From Planctomycetota bacterium (GTDB lineage Bacteria > Planctomycetota > Planctomycetia > Pirellulales > Pirellulaceae): 16,114 nucleotides of DNA. The stretch spans positions 1 to 16,114 of the forward strand of contig JAEZAS010000245.1 in NCBI GenBank assembly GCA_023430365.1. Reading direction: 5' to 3'. Shown one piece after another: positions 1 through 6,892 of this stretch. The notes under the pieces are model-generated. The model saw only the letters and a list, made by a program, of their open reading frames with translations, was not told the DNA's origin and made no database searches. Each line of letters begins with the position of its first letter. Positions within the stretch are counted from its first letter, which is position 1. The translations under genes were made by a program, and so were the position numbers.

Positions 1-3
1 ACA

Positions 4-1002
4 CTATCGTCCCAGGACCTTGGCCATCTGCTCCACAATCCGGGGCGTTTGCAGATTTGGTCGCTTCAGCACCAGATGCACGAAGTTGTCGGCGAGGATT
101 TCGTCCGGGTGCATGATGTAGTCGGTATTCCTGCCGACCTGCTCGAAGAACGAATCGACCTTCCGCGGGTCGAGCACGACGGGTTGTTCGCCTTTCATGG
201 CAACCTGCAACTTGCCATCGCGGTTTTCCAGCACGAGCAGGCGGACAGTCAGATAGTTGAAGAGCGACGTACCATGCTGGGGATCGAACTGGGCGGGCGT
301 GGCATAGATGATCGGCGCGGCGATCAGCCGCTGACCGTTGGCAGTGAGCTGGATCGTGCAATCGATTCCCGGGGCATCTGGGTTCGTCATCTTCCGATCG
401 GCAAGTTGAGGGGGCAATTCGATCGGGTCGGTGAGCTCAAAGCCAATGATGCGGTACAGTTCGCGCCGGGCATCGCGGCTGTGCCGGCTGAGCACGTGAA
501 AGATCTCATGAATGAGCAAGCTCTCGAGCTGCTCCGGCGTTCGGCGAGTCACTCCTTTGGGAAGGACGATGGCATTGGCACGGGTGTAGGCCGCTCCAGC
601 CTCCTCTTTGCCGCTGGTCAGAATGAGCAGAATTTCTTTGGGCAGGGGCAAACGCAACGGAGCCAACTTGCTTGGCAATGCCTTGAGGGCCGGCAGGACA
701 TTTTTCTGATCCTCGTCGGTCCAGTCGAGCACCTCATCCGCAACGCTCTTGCGCCAGGCGTAGATGCTGGTGGATTCGTTGGTTTGCAGTCGCACCTGCA
801 GGTCGAACCTGGTCAGCTGCCGCGAGAAGTCGTCGTCGGCTGTCAGGATGTCGATCCCTTCCTGGCGAGTAGCGAACCGAACCGTGGCCGTTTCGGTCAG
901 CTGGACCGAAGCGGTTTGACCCCAGCAGACTCCGATCGCAGTGGCGGCTTCCAGTGTCAGCCCGATCGCCAACAGCAGAAGAATTCGAATGCATATCGTC
1001 AT
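4..1002 (-). CDS. secreted HExxH-containing protein, putative zinc metalloprotease-like, function unknown
   Basis: A 332-residue protein is predicted if translation starts at the ATG at 1002. A longer in-frame extension to 1128 adds 42 residues without signal character, so the start at 1002 is preferred: it puts a hydrophobic signal-like segment (residues 5-23) at the N-terminus. Residues 165-169 read HEIFH, a gluzincin-type HExxH motif in a hydrophobic helix. A second conserved-looking segment, HPDEILADNF (298-307), could supply a third metal ligand (Glu301), as in families whose motif ends in HPEEILADNF. The zinc-binding role is inferred. The substrate is unknown. Upstream of the start only a weak AGG-type ribosome site is visible. 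The gene is divergent from the downstream + strand cluster. The stop codon lies at the very left edge of the window, so any co-transcribed gene to the left is not visible. Confidence 0.8.
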   Translation of the reverse strand: MTICIRILLLLAIGLTLEAATAIGVCWGQTASVQLTETATVRFATRQEGIDILTADDDFSRQLTRFDLQVRLQTNESTSIYAWRKSVADEVLDWTDEDQKNVLPALKALPSKLAPLRLPLPKEILLILTSGKEEAGAAYTRANAIVLPKGVTRRTPEQLESLLIHEIFHVLSRHSRDARRELYRIIGFELTDPIELPPQLADRKMTNPDAPGIDCTIQLTANGQRLIAAPIIYATPAQFDPQHGTSLFNYLTVRLLVLENRDGKLQVAMKGEQPVVLDPRKVDSFFEQVGRNTDYIMHPDEILADNFVHLVLKRPNLQTPRIVEQMAKVLGR

Positions 1003-1107
1003 GGCAGGACCTGTATGGTTGGAGCTATGGCTGGCTGCCGCTATCCTAGCGGGCGAACATTCGCGACCGTTCGCAATTGTCGATTCCCACACGCCCATCA
1101 TTGAATC

Positions 1108-1224
1108 ATGGCTCGCTGGCCAAGGCACGTCTGGACCACTGTCTTTACGTACGGTGTGATGTTCGTGCTGTTTCCCATTTTGTGTTATCTCGCCTACGCT
1201 TGGGTACGGGGCTGGCTGTTTTGA
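1108..1224 (+). CDS. possible 38-residue single-pass membrane peptide
   Basis: A short reading frame begins with ATG at 1108 and ends at TGA 1222-1224, 17 bases before the start of the nucleotidyltransferase. The peptide starts MARWPRHVW, then has an uninterrupted hydrophobic stretch (about residues 11-32, rich in Val, Phe, Leu, Ile, Tyr) and ends WVRGWLF. A basic N-terminus, one transmembrane helix and aromatic residues at both membrane borders look like a real small membrane protein and not random GC-rich translation. No clear Shine-Dalgarno site precedes it. It could be a leader peptide for the downstream gene or a chance frame. Function is not recognised. Confidence 0.4.
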   Translation: MARWPRHVWTTVFTYGVMFVLFPILCYLAYAWVRGWLF

Positions 1225-1241
1225 TATTCAACGCTTCAAGT

Positions 1242-2705
1242 ATGGACGCATCCACCAGCCTTTCGGCAACACGCGAGCAGTTGCTACCGATCCTGCAGGA
1301 AGCGGGTCAGGCCCATCTGCTCGCTTACTGGGACCGGCTGACCGACGAGCAGCGACAGGAACTGGTCCAGCAGATTGCCGCGATCGATTTTCGTGCGCTC
1401 CGCGAACTGCGGACCCAGTATGGAGGCGGTTCGACAGCGAAAGCCCTCGAACAATCCCCTTGGGCTGCGCTGGCGGAACGAGCCGAGTCGCCCCCAGCCG
1501 TACGACTCGATGGCTCAGGCCTTCCTTGCAGCCTGGACGATGCTCGCCAGGCCGGCGAAGCCGCACTCTCGGCGGGCGAGGTGGGCATGATCCTGGTCGC
1601 GGGCGGTTTGGGAACGCGACTCGGTTTCGATCGCCCCAAAGGCATGTTCCGCCTGGGCCCGCTCTCCGATCGGCCCCTGTTTCAAATCATCGTCGATCAT
1701 CTGCTCGCAGTCGGTGAGCGATATGGCCGCGCGATTCCGCTCTACGTGATGACGAGCGATGCGACCGATCGGGCCACGCGCGAATTCTTTGCCGAGAACG
1801 ACAACTTCGGCCTCGCTGCGGAACAGTTGCGTTTCTTTCAGCAAGGCTCGATGTGGGCCCTCGACCAGCAGGGGGACCGCATCCTGTTGGAGTCGCCGGG
1901 ACGTATCTTTGTGGGGCCAGACGGGCACGGCGGGATGCTTGCCGCTCTCGCCGGGAGCGGCGCCTTGGCTGACATGCAGCAGCGTGGACTGAAACATATT
2001 TTTTACGGCCAGATCGACAACCCGCTGCTGCAGGTTTGCGACCCGCTGCTGATTGGCAGCCACATCGTTGCTCGCTCGGAGCTGACCACTCAGGTGGTGC
2101 GCAAGCGCGATCCGCTCGAACGAGTTGGCAATGTCGTATCGATCGACGGCCGGGTGCAGGTGATCGAGTACAGCGATCTGCCCGAATCGGCCGCACGCAA
2201 GACCGCTCCCGATGGCAGCCTGCTCCTTTGGGCGGGCAACCTGGCCGTGCATGTGTTTGATGTCGCGTTTCTGGGGCGGGTTGCGGGCCAGCCGGACGCC
2301 CTCCCCTTTCACGTCGCGCGGAAGAAAGTTCCGTGCCTCGATGAGCAAGGGCGTCTCATTGAACCCTCAACGCCGAATGCCTTGCGGTTCGAGCGTTTTA
2401 TCTTTGACCTGCTCCCGTCGGCGAAAAATGCTTTGGTCGTCGAAGCCGATCCCGCTGAAGCGTTTGCCCCGGTGAAAAACTCGGACAGCGAAGCGACCGA
2501 CAATCCGAGAACCGCCCGCCAGGCGATGATCGAGCAGGCTCGCCGCCGCTTCGAGGAAGCCGGCGTTCAGGTAATGCCAGACGTGGCATTCGAAATCAAT
2601 CCCCGCTGGGCTCTCCACGCGGGCGAAATCCGAACCAAGCTAAAGCCGGGCGCCACGATTGACCGACCAACCTATTTTGCGCCGGATGGCCCTGTCGAGC
2701 GCTGA
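1242..2705 (+). CDS. UDPGP-family uridylyltransferase (UDP-N-acetylglucosamine pyrophosphorylase-like)
   Basis: A 487-residue protein resembling the eukaryotic-type UDP-N-acetylhexosamine/UDP-glucose pyrophosphorylases, which form a UDP-sugar and pyrophosphate from UTP and a sugar-1-phosphate in the cytosol. The uridine-binding signature is present: GGLGTRLG at residues 121-128 followed by PKG at 132-134. Also visible are GPDGHGG near residue 226 and a GNVVSIDGRVQVIEYSDLP-like segment near residues 295-313, typical of the family. The ATG at 1242 is chosen because the frame upstream, open to 1077, encodes residues without family character and overlaps the 38-residue frame. No good ribosome site is seen. 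The next gene, another sugar nucleotidyltransferase, starts 17 bases downstream, suggesting one transcript for cell-envelope precursor supply. Whether the sugar is GlcNAc, GalNAc or glucose cannot be decided here. Confidence 0.88.
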   Translation: MDASTSLSATREQLLPILQEAGQAHLLAYWDRLTDEQRQELVQQIAAIDFRALRELRTQYGGGSTAKALEQSPWAALAERAESPPAVRLDGSGLPCSLDDARQAGEAALSAGEVGMILVAGGLGTRLGFDRPKGMFRLGPLSDRPLFQIIVDHLLAVGERYGRAIPLYVMTSDATDRATREFFAENDNFGLAAEQLRFFQQGSMWALDQQGDRILLESPGRIFVGPDGHGGMLAALAGSGALADMQQRGLKHIFYGQIDNPLLQVCDPLLIGSHIVARSELTTQVVRKRDPLERVGNVVSIDGRVQVIEYSDLPESAARKTAPDGSLLLWAGNLAVHVFDVAFLGRVAGQPDALPFHVARKKVPCLDEQGRLIEPSTPNALRFERFIFDLLPSAKNALVVEADPAEAFAPVKNSDSEATDNPRTARQAMIEQARRRFEEAGVQVMPDVAFEINPRWALHAGEIRTKLKPGATIDRPTYFAPDGPVER

Positions 2706-2722
2706 ACGGAACGGAGCCGAAC

Positions 2723-3802
2723 ATGCTGCATGCAGTGATCATGGCGGGCGGAGCGGGAACTCGGTTCTGGCCTCTCAGTCGGGCCTTGTCCCCCAAGCAA
2801 CTGCTTCGCCTGGCTGGCGAGCGGACGATGATCCAGAGCACGGTCGATCGGCTGAAGGCGCTCATCGAAGCGGACCGACTGCTGATCGTCACCAATCGCT
2901 CGCTGGTCGAGCCCATCCAGTCTCAGCTGCCGGAGCTGAAACCAGAACAGGTGCTCGGTGAGCCCTGTAAGCGGGACACAGCCCCTTGCATTGGACTGGC
3001 GGCAATCCTGCTCAGCCATAACGACCCGGACGCGACGATGGTGGTGATGCCCGCCGATCACCTGATCCGGCCGACGGATCGCTTTCAGGAGGCAATTCGG
3101 CAGGGCATCTCTCTCGTCGACCAAAAGCCCGAACGCATTGTCACGTTCGGCATCAAACCGACCTTCCCCGCCGAGACGTTCGGCTACATCGAACGCGGGC
3201 AACCGATTGCGGGGACCGCCGGCGCGGCTGCCTTTCAGGTGGAACGGTTCCGCGAGAAGCCAGCTCGAACCGTCGCCGAGGAGTATCTCGCGTCGGGCAA
3301 CTTCTACTGGAACAGCGGCATCTTCATCTGGAAGGCCGAGACGATTCTGGCCGCTCTCGCTCAGTACGAGCCGGAGATGTACGCCTCACTGACCACGATT
3401 GCCGCCGAAATCGGCAAACCGGGGTTTGAGGCCCGCCTGGACCGCGAGTTTTCGGCGATCCGTCCGAAGTCGATCGACTTTGCGGTCCTCGAACGGCATC
3501 CGCAGGTAGTGGTCGTGGAAGCCCCCTTCGAGTGGGACGACGTCGGCAGTTGGCAGGCGCTGGCTCGCACGCAGACCCTCGACGCCGACGGAAACGCCTT
3601 CTCGGGCAAGCAACTAGCGATCCGCACGCGCGGCAGCATTGTCCGCAGCACGGACGACCATCTCGTCGTAACCCTTGGAGTGAACGACACCATCGTCGTC
3701 CACACTCCGGATGCCACTTTGGTGGCTAGCAAGCACGAGGAGGAAGCGATCCGCGAGGTTGTGAAGGGCCTGCAAGAGCGGAAAATGGACGAATATCTGT
3801 AG
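2723..3802 (+). CDS. manC: mannose-1-phosphate guanylyltransferase
   Basis: A 359-residue cytosolic enzyme expected to make GDP-mannose from GTP and mannose-1-phosphate. The nucleotide-binding motif GGAGTRFWPLSR lies at residues 9-20, followed by PKQLL (24-28). The metal-site motif PADHL is at 110-114. Further family signatures are FREKP, WNSGIFIWKAETI, SIDFAVLE and the WDDVGSW segment. Only the nucleotidyltransferase domain and a short C-terminal extension are present. The cupin-type phosphomannose isomerase half found in bifunctional ManC/AlgA proteins is absent. A GGAG ribosome site sits 6 bases before the ATG. It directly follows the UDP-sugar pyrophosphorylase-like gene, so the two probably feed activated sugars to polysaccharide or glycan synthesis. 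No glycosyltransferases are nearby. Confidence 0.93.
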   Translation: MLHAVIMAGGAGTRFWPLSRALSPKQLLRLAGERTMIQSTVDRLKALIEADRLLIVTNRSLVEPIQSQLPELKPEQVLGEPCKRDTAPCIGLAAILLSHNDPDATMVVMPADHLIRPTDRFQEAIRQGISLVDQKPERIVTFGIKPTFPAETFGYIERGQPIAGTAGAAAFQVERFREKPARTVAEEYLASGNFYWNSGIFIWKAETILAALAQYEPEMYASLTTIAAEIGKPGFEARLDREFSAIRPKSIDFAVLERHPQVVVVEAPFEWDDVGSWQALARTQTLDADGNAFSGKQLAIRTRGSIVRSTDDHLVVTLGVNDTIVVHTPDATLVASKHEEEAIREVVKGLQERKMDEYL

Positions 3803-3865
3803 GGTCATCCGCGGAACGACCGTCTCGGCTTGCCCCAAACGGGACTCGCGTCGGATAATAGGGCA

Positions 3866-4948
3866 ATGCCCAGCCACGCCACTGCCTGCCGACGCCTCGC
3901 CTATAGGCAAGCGATCCCCTGCGCAGTCATGCTGGCCGCGGCCCTCGTCGCTGCCGCAAGTGCGCAAGAGCCGGCGGTCCGGCCCGTGCCCGCTCAGCCG
4001 GTGATCGAACGGAGCTTGCCGAACGTGGCGACCGGCACGCTCGGCGGCGCCCAGTTCTGGACCGACGAGTTCGTTTATCACGACTGGCGAATCCAGCGGC
4101 ATGTGACGACCGGCCACTACCGGTTGCTCGACGACCGCAATTTCCGCCGAGCGTGGGGGACGTTCCCTCAGTGTCGTCAGCGATTTGAAGAGCTGAAGCG
4201 GGAAAACAGTCTCTCGTCGCTCAAAGGCCGGACCGTCCTGACGCTGCACGGCATTATCCGCTCGCGGTTGGTCATGGAAGGGCTCGGCGACTACCTCGAA
4301 GAACATGCCGACTACACCGTGCTCAATGTCTCGTACGCCAGCACGCGCGAGACGCTCGACGAGCATGCCGCCTCGCTCGCTCGGGTGCTCGACAACCTGC
4401 AGGAAGTCGACGAGATCAACTTCGTCTGCCACAGCCTCGGCAATCTGGTGCTCCGTCGCTATCTCGGCGAAGCGTCCCAGCCGGAGCCGCGGTGGAAGGT
4501 CGATCCACGTATCAAGCGCATCGTGATGCTCGCCCCTCCCAACCAAGGGGCCAAGCTCGCCGAGACATTCAAGAACAACAAGCTGGTGGGACTCATCTGG
4601 GGTCCCTGCTGCAAGCAACTCGCCAACGAATGGGCGACGCTCGAAAAGCAACTCGCCATCCCCACGCAGGAGTTCGGCATCATCGCCGGCGGCCAGGGGG
4701 ACGATGAAGGAGCCAATCCTCTCGTCGAAGGAGATGACGATTTGGTGCTCTCGATCGACGAAACTCGCTTGCCCGGCGCTCGGGATTTCTCCGTCGTCCA
4801 GCGCCTTCACGGAGAACTCATGAAGGATGAAGAAGTCCGCAAGCAAGTGCAGACCTTCCTTGAGCACGGCTACTTCGTCTCGGCGGCCGCCCGCCAGCCG
4901 ATTCCGCTCGGAGAGATCGTCGATCGCGGGGAGGCGCTCGGCAAGTGA
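3866..4948 (+). CDS. secreted alpha/beta-hydrolase (lipase/esterase-like)
   Basis: A 360-residue protein from the ATG at 3866. The frame is open to 3830, but the preceding 12 residues add nothing signal-like. A signal peptide with a hydrophobic core and an AAASAQEP cleavage region occupies residues about 15-35, so export is expected. The fold signature is an oxyanion-type LTLHG strand-turn (near residue 128), the nucleophile elbow CHSLGN with Ser190, APPNQG after the next strand, an acidic EGDDDLVLS segment (Asp near 290-292) and RLHGEL with His315, a plausible Ser-Asp-His triad. The first elbow residue is Cys, not the usual Gly, of GxSxG. It resembles the lipase class 2/PGAP1-like hydrolases. 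The substrate is unknown. The stop overlaps the GTG start of the downstream nuclease gene by four bases. Confidence 0.82.
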   Translation: MPSHATACRRLAYRQAIPCAVMLAAALVAAASAQEPAVRPVPAQPVIERSLPNVATGTLGGAQFWTDEFVYHDWRIQRHVTTGHYRLLDDRNFRRAWGTFPQCRQRFEELKRENSLSSLKGRTVLTLHGIIRSRLVMEGLGDYLEEHADYTVLNVSYASTRETLDEHAASLARVLDNLQEVDEINFVCHSLGNLVLRRYLGEASQPEPRWKVDPRIKRIVMLAPPNQGAKLAETFKNNKLVGLIWGPCCKQLANEWATLEKQLAIPTQEFGIIAGGQGDDEGANPLVEGDDDLVLSIDETRLPGARDFSVVQRLHGELMKDEEVRKQVQTFLEHGYFVSAAARQPIPLGEIVDRGEALGK

Positions 4949-5421
4949 GCGATTCCCTGCCCCGCTACGGCCGACTGGCTGGCATCGATTATGGGACGGT
5001 GCGCATCGGTGTCGCGATTTGCGATCCGGCACAATCCATCTGCAGTCCGCTGGAGAACTACAACCGTCGCACGCCGCCGCTCGACGCTCGCTGGCTGAAG
5101 ACGCTCGCCGAGCAGGAGCGTATCGTCGGCTTTGTCGTCGGCCTGCCGATCCACACGAGCGGCCAGGAAAGCCAGAAATCGGCGGAGGCGCGGAAGTTCG
5201 CGACCTGGGTGAATGAAATCACCGGCCTGCCCGTGCAGTTATTCGACGAACGCTACACTTCGGCCCATGCGGAGGCCTTGTTGCTCGACGCTGGTTTCAC
5301 CACCAAGCAGCGAAAGGCGCGGCTCGACAAGCTCGCCGCGTACATCCTGCTGTCGGCCTATCTGGAGTCGAACCGCAGCGAGGCAACGCCAGCCGCGCTG
5401 GAGGATCCGCCGACGGGTTAG
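4945..5421 (+). CDS. ruvX: putative pre-16S rRNA nuclease / Holliday junction resolvase-like RuvX (YqgF)
   Basis: A 158-residue RNase H-fold protein of the YqgF family, which is associated with 16S rRNA 5'-end maturation and formerly annotated as a Holliday junction resolvase. The signature motifs are in order: GIDYGTVRIGVAICDP near the N-terminus, FVVGLP, the catalytic DERYTS segment and a C-terminal KARLDKLAAYILLSAYLES helix. The length is usual for the family apart from a short tail ending DPPTG. The start is GTG within GTGA, overlapping the upstream hydrolase stop by four bases, which implies translational coupling. The last codons and stop overlap a short palindromic repeat (5410-5429) that may have supplied the C-terminal end. 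Confidence 0.93.
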   Translation: MSDSLPRYGRLAGIDYGTVRIGVAICDPAQSICSPLENYNRRTPPLDARWLKTLAEQERIVGFVVGLPIHTSGQESQKSAEARKFATWVNEITGLPVQLFDERYTSAHAEALLLDAGFTTKQRKARLDKLAAYILLSAYLESNRSEATPAALEDPPTG

Positions 5422-5429
5422 CGTCCCGG
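5410..5429 (-). repeat. REP-like palindromic repeat, copy D, overlapping the ruvX stop
   Basis: Read on the minus strand this is CCGGGACGCTAACCCGTCGG. The first 14 bases closely match copy A at 12565 (CCGGACGCTAAC), with the shared TAAC core, but the pairing is less perfect than in copies A and C: CGGG/CCCG pair around the tip and the outer part is mismatched. The ruvX stop codon lies inside it. Assignment to the family rests on sequence likeness and position. Confidence 0.55.
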
Positions 5430-5442
5430 ACCAGCAAGATGA

Positions 5443-5457
5443 AGGCCAGTCTGGCCT
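5443..5457. terminator. small hairpin between convergent genes, possible terminator
   Basis: AGGCC and GGCCT form a five-base-pair stem around a five-base loop in the 43-base gap between the convergent ruvX and DUF4404-like genes. There is no T-run on either side, so intrinsic termination is only a possibility. Confidence 0.25.
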
Positions 5458-5464
5458 GTCGGCC

Positions 5465-5764
5465 TTAGATGCCCGCCTGACCCAGCAGATCGATCACCCG
5501 AGTCACCACCATCGCCAGTTGCGGGTGTGACGCCTCGAAATCGACAATCCGCTCTCGCAGCGAGCCTTCGATATCCTCGGTCTCCGTCTCGCTGGTTGAC
5601 GCTGTTTCTGCGACAGCGGCGTTCTCCTGGCGAGAGAGCTTGGCGTTGATGTCAGCCGCGGCCTGGCGCAACCTCGCCTGCGTCTCCGGATCGAGCGAGT
5701 CGAGATTGCGCAACTGCGCTTCCAGCTCGGCTAACGCTTGACGAAGTCGCTCGGTCGTGGGCAT
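5465..5764 (-). CDS. DUF4404-like small protein
   Basis: A 99-residue protein, starting at ATG 5764. An in-frame TTG at 5785 is less likely. Residues about 4-28 form a heptad-like helix (LRQALAELEAQLRNL), a Ser/Thr/Glu-rich linker follows, and the C-terminal part ends with FEASHPQLAMVVTRVIDLLGQAGI, which is the feature most like DUF4404 proteins (a conserved E..HP.L...v..i.d.L..lGI pattern). No signal peptide or catalytic motif is visible. A cytosolic coiled-coil role is inferred, with no known function. It is convergent with ruvX and downstream of the protease-like pair, from which it is separated by 49 bases. Confidence 0.72.
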   Translation of the reverse strand: MPTTERLRQALAELEAQLRNLDSLDPETQARLRQAAADINAKLSRQENAAVAETASTSETETEDIEGSLRERIVDFEASHPQLAMVVTRVIDLLGQAGI

Positions 5765-5813
5765 GGCTACTATCTTTGTCGGCAAGTGGGCGAATCGGAA
5801 AACGTCCTAAGCC

Positions 5814-6848
5814 CTACTGTACCTTCTTGTTAGCATCCTGCGACGGCGACTCCGCCAGATTCTGGTGCCCCGGCGCCTTGCTCATCAGCTTCTCGACCGC
5901 TTCGCGAACCACTTCGGACGTCAGGGCATAGCTTTCGACCCGCCCGGCGCGGGCAATGTTGATGCCGACGACCTCGCCGTCGAGATTCACCAGCGGCCCG
6001 CCGCAATCCGAAGGACGGAGCACGGTGTCGTGCTGGATCACCGACGAGAACCCAGCCCGCCGTTCACTGAGCGGCCCACCGAGGTTGTTCTGAAACTCAG
6101 CCCGATCGCCGTGCACCAGCGTCGCGAGGCTGCCAAGGGTGACGTTGAGGGTGATGTCCTCCTCGCCACGGCGGATGATCAGCTGCACTTGCTCGCCCGG
6201 CATAAAGCCGCGGATCGTGTCGACCAGTTCCTGACGTCCGCCAATTTTTTTGTCGTTTACTTGCACGACTCGGTCGCCTGACCGGATGCCCGCCTTCTCG
6301 GCGGCGCTGTCGGACATCACCTGCGCGATCCGCGCCGCCGTGTCGTCGTTTTCCAATTGGACCCCCAGCGCGCCAGACGGAGCGGCGATCTTCCGAGGCC
6401 CAACGCTGAGCACGCCGATTGCAACCGGCTCGCGCTCGAGGCCGGTCGTCACCACCCAGCTACCAACGGCGGCCGACTTGGCTTCGCCCCAGCGAACCGT
6501 CGGCAGTTCTTTGCCCTCGATCTTCAGCAGCGCCAGATCGAGCGCCGGATCGCGAGCGACAATGCGCCCCTCGACCTTCCGGCCGTCCTGCACCTGAACC
6601 TCCAACCGCCCTTTCAGCTCGCTCGCCTTGGTGATGACATAGCCATCGGGAGCGACAATAGCGCCCAGAGCCGCCTTATGGCCGTCGGCAAAGACTCGCA
6701 CGGTCGACTTCGACGGAGTGCTGACGACGTCGCGAAAAGCGGCCAGCACCTTCGAGTGCGAACGCTCGCTCGCGGTCAGGCTGCCCATCAGCCCCGTCTG
6801 AGCCAGTACCGCTGCCATCACGCACCAGCCAGCCAAGCGCCATTTCAT
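5814..6848 (-). CDS. secreted trypsin-fold pseudoprotease with an internal PDZ domain
   Basis: A 344-residue exported protein with a signal peptide at about residues 1-27 and a GGAG ribosome site 9 bases before ATG 6848. The first barrel has GAIVAPDGYVITKASEL, which aligns with the HtrA GYVLTNxHVV region, but the catalytic His position is Ser76. Asp104 of LDLALLKI is kept. After GVLSVGPRK (residues 145-153) comes a PDZ domain (about 160-240, with SAAEKAGIRSGDRVVQVND), and then the rest of the second barrel: SSVIQHDTVLRPSDCGGPLVNLDGEVVGIN-like, split here at residue 282, where Cys replaces the nucleophilic Ser of GNSGGPL. The PDZ is therefore inside the protease domain, not C-terminal. Loss of His and Ser predicts no ordinary serine protease activity. 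It may be a binding or regulatory partner of the adjacent protease. Confidence 0.85.
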   Translation of the reverse strand: MKWRLAGWCVMAAVLAQTGLMGSLTASERSHSKVLAAFRDVVSTPSKSTVRVFADGHKAALGAIVAPDGYVITKASELKGRLEVQVQDGRKVEGRIVARDPALDLALLKIEGKELPTVRWGEAKSAAVGSWVVTTGLEREPVAIGVLSVGPRKIAAPSGALGVQLENDDTAARIAQVMSDSAAEKAGIRSGDRVVQVNDKKIGGRQELVDTIRGFMPGEQVQLIIRRGEEDITLNVTLGSLATLVHGDRAEFQNNLGGPLSERRAGFSSVIQHDTVLRPSDCGGPLVNLDGEVVGINIARAGRVESYALTSEVVREAVEKLMSKAPGHQNLAESPSQDANKKVQ

Positions 6849-6892
6849 CGTCTCAATCTCCGTCTATGTACATCCTCGACAAATCGCTGCGA

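Noticed and set aside
49..1104. Long plus-strand frame of 351 codons across the first gene
   Set aside because: It is the antisense of the HExxH protein gene. The minus-strand product has a signal peptide and a recognisable motif; this one has neither.
3614..5032. 472-codon minus-strand frame opposite manC, the hydrolase and ruvX
   Set aside because: It spans three well-supported plus-strand genes and its product has no recognisable domain. Long antisense frames are expected in GC-rich genes.
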